Source: Odontesthes bonariensis
Taxonomy: Eukaryota; Chordata; Actinopteri; Atheriniformes; Atherinopsidae
Assembly: GCF_027942865.1 (NCBI RefSeq)
Contig: NC_134511.1
Span: forward strand, 28,071,390 to 28,135,389
Direction of reading: 5' to 3'
Length of the DNA stretch: 64,000 bases
Below, in pieces: positions 13,301 to 21,900 of this stretch. The notes beneath the pieces are model-generated. The model did no database searches. It worked only from the letters and a program-made list of their open reading frames with translations, and was not told where the DNA came from. The position numbers and the translations under genes were made by a program. Within the stretch, counting starts at the first letter, position 1. Each line of letters begins with the position of its first letter.

Positions 13301-16300
13301 AGGAATAAAGAAATTCAGTGTTGTGCGTGAACGAGTTCAAAAGAACGCGTTCATTGAACACACTCATTTTTTCGCGAACGTTGAACTGAACGCAACACAT
13401 TTTTTAATAAAGAACTTGAACGTGAATTAGTTCACATTATGTGTCATGAACAGTGTTGCCATAGTTACTTTGAAACAGTAATCCGACTACTGACTACTGA
13501 TTACTTCTTTAAAAAGTAACTTAGTTAAGTTACTGACTACTTGCTTTCAAAAGTAACTAAGTTAGATTACTTTTAGTTACTTTCAGCAGAGGCTGATCTC
13601 CCGCCCCTATAACATGAAAATGACTACCAGTTCTGCCAATACTCACTTTATTGACATGTATTTTAACCAGAACATCAAAAATGACACTGACATTTGCAAA
13701 CTTTTTCTTGAAATAGGCTTACATGTTTTTTAAATAAAAAAAAAAATAAGACAGTCTTTCTTGACTTTACTTAAAATATAAAAAACCTCTTACGTAAAAA
13801 AGTAATACATAATACCTATATTGAACATCCCTTGAACCTGTAGTTGTCTAACATTAGAGCAGCAAGAAGTGGTTTTATGAAACAAAAACAGTATAAATAA
13901 ATCTAAATACTCTTTCTTCACTTCATTTAACTGAAATACTTATTACAAATTAAATGCTTTTTTGACTTCATTAAATATAACTTAAATACTTCTTATAAGA
14001 AATAAAGGAGCGTTTCTTGACTCAATTTAACATAAACACTTCTTTAAAAAAAAAAAAATACAATAGACATTCTTGACTCCATGCATTTAACTCTGATTGC
14101 ATCTATCTATGAATTACGGTAACACTTAAGTTATATTGAACATGTAGTTGTCCCGCATTAGAGCACTGAGCAGCAAGGAGTGGTTTAACAAAATATCAGT
14201 CATTCACTCGCAGCGATGCAGACAAACGGACGGTTATATCACGTAACCTGCTGATAATTATGGGCCCAAGCCAGTATGACAGTCAAGTTTTTGAACGAAA
14301 AATGTCACGTTTATCCACCCGTTGACCAATAAAAGTTTAAACAAACCTGATTGATCGTCAGACCCGTCGCTTTGCAGAAATGTTTGTATGCTAGTCGCCT
14401 ACAACTGCAGCTGTTACTGGATTACCCAAAGCTACACCTGACGAAGTATACATAGATAAACACCCGTACACTCATTCAGATATCATAGAAGATGTAATAC
14501 AGTACAAAGACGTTAACAAGTCATCTTTGAGTCATCAATTGCAACCAGGTAACTAGCTAGCCCTCTCCATAGCACTGCCTGAAACGTAGGCTATATGTTA
14601 TAAAGTTAGCACGAATAGCTAAACCCATCAACTATCGTCTGTGACAGGCACTGATGAAAACTGTGGTTTAGACTGGTGTATTTATTGAAAATGATTAGGG
14701 AAAGTGAGTAAAATGTAACAAATGATATCGCTGGTGTTTAACATTTTAGTGGGACAGATCCCTTTTACTGGGTAGGTAGATGTAAAATAACGAGTGACTT
14801 CCCGTCGCGGACACTGATATAACTCATAAGAAAACGAAATTATCCCAAATTATTTCAATACAAATGTATGGTTGTAATAATCGTGACTATATGTTGACAA
14901 AAGCCAAATATATGTTCCCCTGAAATGCAGAAATAGTAACGCACGATGTTTTAGATAAGTAACTTCAATCTGACTACTAGTTTTGAAATAGTAGTTGCGT
15001 TAGACTACTCGTTACTGAAAAAAGTAGTCCGACTACAGTAACGCGTTACTAATTAACGCGTTACCGGCATCACTGGTCATGAACAGCAGACATCACTGTA
15101 AATGAACTTTGGAATTTGTTTTCCATTGAAAACTGAGTGACATCTGTTTTCTCTTTTGAAACGCAACGAGAGAAATTCCTCCCTCCTGTATTCTCGCTGG
15201 TGGTGCCGCTTAAATCATGTATCACCAGACAGAAATGGTTTTGACATTGTGTGCGCAATGCATTGCGGGCAACGTAGTGTCCAGCTGAGAATAGTTGAAT
15301 AACATACTGGCTTCCGAACGACGTTACCCGTGATGAATTGCGCGCGGAGGGCTGGAGGAGCGAGAGAGAGAGACAGACAAATGACGAGAGTGAGAGAAAG
15401 CGCTGCAATTAAAAAAAAAAAGACTAGTGGAAGTGATGGCACGGAGACAGACACCGATTCTCCTTATGAACATTTAAAACAATTTTACACTCTTGCAAAC
15501 CAAGACCCCGACGGCAAAAATCTTACTTTTCTGTGTAAGATATGTCCACCTGCGCAGCAAAAATAAGTTAGGACATCAACAACGTCCTTCTCAAATTTGA
15601 AACGGCACATTAAGTTAAAACATCCATCCAGTGTGAATGCATATATGCACGCCCTCGAGGGTCATAAGGGAGGAAAGGGAAAAAAGGGAAAAAAGACCCC
15701 CTGCCAACCCCAAACGCAAATGACACTGCCAACTGGTCTACCTTGTCTGTACTGCTGCAAGTTTCATCACCTGGTAAGAAACCCACAATTGCAGTGTCAT
15801 GAGCACAATGAGCAGTTTCAAAGAACATATAGTGATTTCTAGCTCGTAGTGTGAAAAAAAGTATTTATTTGAATATCTCACGAAAAAAGTAAAATGAACT
15901 GAACTTTGAACTAGTTCAGAATTAAAATTGTGAACTTTGAACGTGAACTGTTCACTTTGAGCATGTATGAACTGAACTTGAACTAGTTCAGAAAAGCTGT
16001 GAACTGGCACAACACTGAAGAAATTACAGGCCCACACAAGAGGAGGGGGATTTTCTCTTCCCAACTTCAGATGGTACTGCTGGGCTTTTAACATGAAATG
16101 CATAAGAACGTGGTTACCTAATAACAAGACGGGAGATAAGCCAAGTTGGTTCCAAATAGAGGCCGAAGCAAGTGGAGGGCTGTCCCCTTGGTCTGAGTTA
16201 TTCCATACAAAATTGCCATTACAGAAGGATAACCCTATTATCGCTAACACTAAATTAATGTGGCATAAACTACACAGAGCAGGCCGTTGGGACTTTTTCA

Positions 16301-18898
16301 AATCCCCTCATGCACCTCTCTTGAATAACAAGCGAATTCTAATTGGAAACAAAACAGTTAGTTGGGCTATTTGACAGAAAGCAGGGACAACTAATATTTT
16401 ACATTTATTTGATAGCAACACCAAGCACTTTTTAAGCTTTGACCAAATGGTAGATAGATACAAATTTCCACATAATCAATACTGGAGGTATGTCCAAATG
16501 CAAAGCACCCTGTCTAAATGGCTAGGCGGTCCGCTTACCTGCCCTATAGGTAGCTCAATTGAACAACTGCTTTTATCTGAAAAATCAGTCTCAGTAGCTA
16601 AATAAATCCCTGACTATGGACACAATGGGCATTTTTTTTCGAAGTAAACATTAATACAGTTCTCACAAAAGCTAACAGTTTGATACAGAAATGGATTTTT
16701 TAATAGTCTTTCTCTGCACCCCTCCTCAGGATTTGGATGTAGTGACCCGCTTCCTGCCTGCAATGATGTCAGTGGTTGTTGATGATCACACTTTCAATGT
16801 TGAACAGAAGCTTCCCAGTGAAGAGAAGAGCACACTGTTATACCCCACCACCCTGCCAGATGCATTCAACAGGTAAAACATGCATTTCATCAGTGGAACC
16901 TAATATGTTTTTTTTTTTCTTTTTTTTTGTCATATTAAACAATGAACTTCAACTTCGACAGAGTATATCTATTTGAACTATCTGTCAATGGTGTTGTGCA
17001 ACTTCACATTTTACAGGAACTAGTTCTCGGTTCAGCCCAGATAGATTATAATTGAGAAGAGGCCCCTAGTCTTTACAACGATATTTCTAAGAGGTGATAA
17101 CTTGTCTTATCAAAGTCCCAAAATGTTCTTGACTAATTTAGAATTTCCCCCACTGGGGGATGAATAAAGTATTTTTCTATTCTATTCTAGTTCATGCTAA
17201 ACTCTCACTTTTTATGAGCCCTGAATTTTCCTCCTTATTTAAAAATGTAGTCTTAAGAATCAGAATCAGCTTTATTGGCCAGGTATGACTAAACAAACAA
17301 GGAATTTGACTCCGGTACAAATTCACTCGCAAAGTACAACATTCAACAATAACATAAAATAATAAAAATTAGAAATGCAGAACAGTAAGAGTGGAATTGA
17401 GTATGGGTGGTAAATAGGGATGTGTACGAGAATAATAAATACAGTATATACATTTGCAATAAATAGACACTATGGGTGAGAATGCTTATTCCTGGGTGTT
17501 CAACAGAGTGACTGCTTGGGGAAAGAAGCTGTCGTTGTGTCGTCTGATTTTGGTAAGCAGTGCCCTGTATCGTCTGCCAGAGGGGAGGAGATTGAACAGT
17601 TTGTGACCAGGATGTGAGGGGTTTGTAGAGATTTTTACTGCCCTTTACCTGGCCCTGGACCGGTACAGGTCCTGGACGGAAGGGAGGTCAGTTCCAATAA
17701 TCCTCTCTGCAGCCCTAATTGTCCGTTGCAGTTTGGCCCTGTCTCGTTTGGTGGCTGACCCAAACCAAACAGTAGCCCCTTTCACACTGCGACCCGCTAC
17801 CTTAGCGGGTCCAAATTGCACCTTCGGCCCACGTCGAGCAATGTGAACGCTTGGCGTGTTAGGTGACCCGTGTCGCCTGAAGCCGAGTTCAGGGGGCGTT
17901 GCCTAGTGGCAGAGCGTCACACGAAACACATAAAATGCTGGGCGTGTACAATGACGTAGGCACAAGCCATGCGTCGGAGGTAGGGTTAAATACACCTTGA
18001 GGACTCGTTTTTGCAATTGTATATGCAGTTCATGGAGATGTTATTTTACGGGGTGTGGATGGTTACAACGTGGGATGCTGCCGAAGAACATATGCGGAGA
18101 ATACAAGAGCACTATAGTCCCCGAAATGTGGCGGTAAATAACGTCCTCTGCTCGGAGGCTGAGGAGCTCGCGGACCTCCTTCTCTCCCCAGTTGGCCATC
18201 TTCAAAAATGTCTCGAACTTGATGTAAAACAGAGTGAAACTTGTCCTCACCTGTCGCTGTTGTTCTGAATCAGCTGTCCATTCTGTCTTTTAAACTCCTC
18301 ACGTCACGCCACGCCCACGTCCGACCCGCGTCAATTGCGTTCACACCAAACTCGGCTCGGCAAAAAGACTAGGGTCCGACGCGGGTCGAAAGGCGAGTCG
18401 AGTTGACGCGGCAGCCTGGGTCGTCAGTGTGAACGCAACAGCGGACACGCTAAATTCGCAAATTAAACGCAGGTTATTCCTCAGTGTGAAAGGGGCTAGT
18501 GATTCTCCTAAAGTCCATTTTCATCTCCACAGTCTTCTTGGGGTTAAGCTCCAGGTGGTTCTGACTGCACCACTGGACCAGCTGCTCCACCTCCTGTCTG
18601 TAGTCAGACTCATCCCCATCCTGGATCAGACCAATGACGGTGGTGTCATCCGCAAACTTCAGGAGTTTTACAGATGGGCTCTTTGAGGTGCAGTCATTTG
18701 TGTAAAGGGAGAAGAGTAGTGGGGAGAGGAGTAGAGTAGAGTAGAGTACCATTTATTAATCCCGAAGGAAATTAAGGTGTCCAGTAGCATATAAACATAC
18801 ACATATAAACATATAAACATATACACAAGGCACTATACACAACATTGCACATATAACAGCCATATAACTCTCCATACATTCATCAAAAAGGCAGATCT

Positions 18899-18929
<31 letters not shown>

Positions 18930-21900
18930 AGTATGTATATATTGTCCACAGTGAAGAGCAGCAAAAAGAGTCCTGGTGCAGAGAAACTGTTCCTGGTCAT
19001 TGGGGGGGGGGGGGGGTTATGCCGTTCAAACACCTATGGCAGTCTCTTTCTGTGTGGTGTTGAACAGCTGGATTGCCCTGGGGACAAAGGACCTCCGTAG
19101 CCTGTCCGTCCTGCAGGGTATGGCGCGGAACCTGTAGCTGAACAGGCTTCTCTGGTTGGCAAACACAGAATGCAGAGGGTGACTGTGGTTGTCCATTATA
19201 GAGAAGAGCCTGCTCAGTGTCCTCTTCTCAGCTGTGGAAGTGAGAGCCTCCAGTTCTGTGCCTACAACAGACCCAGCCTTCCTCACCAACCTGTCAAGGC
19301 GTTCAGCACCCCTGTGGGGCGCCTGTACTGATAGACCGGGTCTTTGATGAGGAACTCCCCAGTCTGACATGCTGCTGCCTGTCTGACAGAAAGCTGATGA
19401 TCCACTGACAGGTAGAGGGAGGCACTGATAACTGAGTGAGCTTCTGGTGTAAGAGTTCAGGCATGATGGTGTTGAACGCCGAGCTGAAGTCCACAAACAG
19501 GATCCTGGCGTACGTCCCTGGGGAGTCAAGATGTTGCAGGATGAATTGCAGTCCCATGTTGACGGCATCATCCGCTGACCTGTTTGCCCTGTAGGCAAAC
19601 TGCAGGGGGTCCAGCATGGGTCCTGTTATGTCCTTCAGATGGCACAGCACCAGTCTTTCAAAGGATTTCATGACCACAGACGTCAGGGCAACAGGACTGT
19701 AGTCATTCAAACCTGAGATGGAGGATTTTTTTTGGGACTGGGATGATGGTGGAGCTTTTGAAGCAAGAGGGCACTTCACATAGTTCCAGGGACCGGTTGA
19801 AGATCTGCGTGAAGAATGGCGCCAGCTGTGCAGCACAGACGCGCAGACAAGAGGGTGATACGCCATCAGGTCCTGGAGCCTTCTTTATCTTTTGTTTCTG
19901 AAAGAGACTGCACACATCCTTCTCACAAATCGTCAATGCAGGTGGGGGGAGGGGGTTGGGTGTTGAGGGGAAAAATAATGGGTGCTTTTCAAACCTGCAG
20001 TAAAAGTCGTTCAGGTCATCAGCCAGTCTGGGATTATCATCAGGGTGGGGGGACTGTTTCTTGTTGTAGTTGGTGACCTGTTGCAGACCTTTCCAAACTG
20101 ATGCAGGATCATTTGAAGCTAAATTATTTTTACCTTGTCTTTACCACGGGTTTAGAAGTTTTCAGTTTCTGCTTATAGGTTGGGATGAGGTGAAGCAGAC
20201 AGTGGTCTGAGAGTCCTAGAGCTGCCCATGAAGCGGCGCGGTAGGCATCTTTTAAAACGGTGTAACAGTGGTCCAAAGTGTTTTTGTGCCTGGTGGGAAT
20301 CTTGATATGCTGTCTGTATTTAGGGAGTTCCTTACTGAGATTGGCGCTGTTAAAATCCCCAACAATAATGGAGAGAGAGTCCGGATGTTTTTTTCTCAAT
20401 GTCTGTTGTCCAATCAGCTAGTTGTTGTAACGCGTCTACTACGCAAGCTTGTGGCGGGATGTAAACACCGACCATAACAAACTACGAGAATTCTCGCGGA
20501 GAATAGAAGGGCTTGCAGTTTATGAAGAGAGTCTCTAAGTGTGGGCTGCATGTTTTTCCCAGCACTGTGATATCTGTGCACCAACCTTTGTTTAAATCGA
20601 AGCAGATTCCTCCAACTTTCGTTTTCCCTGCTAATCCTGTATTCCGATCTGTACGGATGAGTTGAAATCCAGGCAGTTGAAGTGCGTTGTCCGGGATTCT
20701 ATCGTTGAGCCATGTTTTGGTGAAACACAGGGCAGCAGATCTCCGTAAGTCCAAGTTGGTTTGGTTTAGAAGCAGCAGCTCATCCATCTTATTTGCTAGA
20801 GACCGCTCGTTTGCCAGATGAATTGCTGGGAGCGAGGTGCGTAGTCCCCGCTTCCTTAATTTCACTAGCACGCCAGCTCTCTTCCCCCGCTTGCGTCTCC
20901 GTCTCCGCCAATCCGACTCCGTGGTCACGCAGAGGCTATTAAACCTTTCGAAGTTCTCTGTCAGGATTTCGGATACGCAAGGCAATTCACCTCCCGAACA
21001 GTAGGCATCGCTACGCTAGACGACCTAATCTCGCAACGTCTATCGTGAAAGTCGTTGATTGATTGTTTACCTTCTGGCTCCGTTCCACTCCTCACAGTGA
21101 ACGATGGCGACCGAGAGAGAGAGAGACTGTTGTTGGAGTTGGAGCTTGTTGATATTGAAATGCAAATAATTTTGACCAAATGTTGACCGGCGCACAGTAA
21201 ACTCTTTAAAAAAAATGCCGGTGTTGTGAGAGGAAGGAGCTAAACCGGAAAAGTTATTCTGGAAATTATGTTGTTAGCCGACCAATCACAACCCTTGCAG
21301 TCTCCGCAAGTCTCCGTCTCCTCGACAGATAGTTAGGAATTTTGGCTGACACACGCAAGCAACGGAGAGGGTTTCCGACGACGGAGAGGGCTCTCCGTGG
21401 CCTTTCCCGGGCGACTATAAATTTAGGCTTTAGTCAGCAGTGACAAATGCTTCAGTCTTACAATTAAATATAACTAACAGCAGGTGGGAAAAAAGTAGAC
21501 CAACAGACCAGCAACTGATGTGTGAGTATGACAGCAGATAAAATCATAGATACTGTCCTCACTTGCAATCGCTTTGAAGTACATCTCATCATGACTTTTA
21601 TTTACCTTTTGCAGTTGCCTTTTAATTGAGCGTGGTTTCTTTTTCTGAAACATGCCTCGGTTAAAATAGACTTTGTTGGCCCTCTCAGATATCTACAGGA
21701 CAACAGAGTGGCCTGTGAGATGGGTCTCTACTATGTCCTCCACATTGCCAAACTGAGAAACAAGAATGCCTTACAGAGGTTGCTACCTGCACTGGGTAAG
21801 TTTCGCTCCTCTCTAAAATTTAGTGGAAGATGATGCAGTGCCCTACAATGTCTCAAACCATAATATGTAAAAAAGTTGCAATTTTATTTTCTGATCTTAT

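Larger units (their letters stand above)
13316..16017 (+). mobile_element. hAT element, internally deleted, carrying a nested hAT
   Basis: Terminal inverted repeats CAGTGTTGTGC and GCACAACACTG, and an 8-bp target duplication AAGAAATT (13308-13315 and 16018-16025), fit the hAT superfamily. Subterminal GAAC/GTTC motifs are repeated near both ends. It retains only the N-terminal BED-type zinc finger of a transposase (15330-15840). 1625 bp of its length is a second, later element at 13451-15075. Confidence 0.87.
12216..16650 (+). mobile_element. 5'-truncated L1/Tx1-like LINE fragment, interrupted twice
   Basis: Three collinear pieces of one ORF2 are recognisable: 12216-12489 (RT with the catalytic LSLYADDMLVL and GYRINWDKSE), 12998-13315 (YLGI, then IHSIKMMSAPAIYYIPSHLP) and 16026-about 16650 (NFRWYCWAFNMKCIRTWL and downstream). 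The pieces are separated by two insertions with clean target-site duplications (12490-12987 and 13316-16017). Stop codons and frameshifts show it is dead. The 5' end begins inside the RT domain. Confidence 0.8.
17256..21200 (-). mobile_element. L2-clade LINE, near full length, with internal insertions
   Basis: Read on the - strand it has an endonuclease region (about 20985-20130, with ANERSLANKMDELLLL, FTKTWL, VGDFN and LGLSDHCLLHL), RT (about 19936-19306, with KKAPGPDGVSP, LFVDFSSAFN and STGAPQGC; then 18735-18499 with LSPLLFSLYTND and FADD) and a C-terminus (17772-17480, with AAERIIGTDLPSVQDLY). Frameshifts at about 19866 and in the endonuclease make it inactive. Two elements interrupt it: a LINE fragment (18727-19303) and a MITE (17775-18496). 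About 75 residues between the RT and the C-terminus are missing at the MITE site. Confidence 0.8.

Noticed and set aside
18474..18752. Separate reverse transcriptase gene with FADD motif
   Set aside because: It continues the antisense L2-clade LINE after removal of the LINE insertion at 18727-19303.
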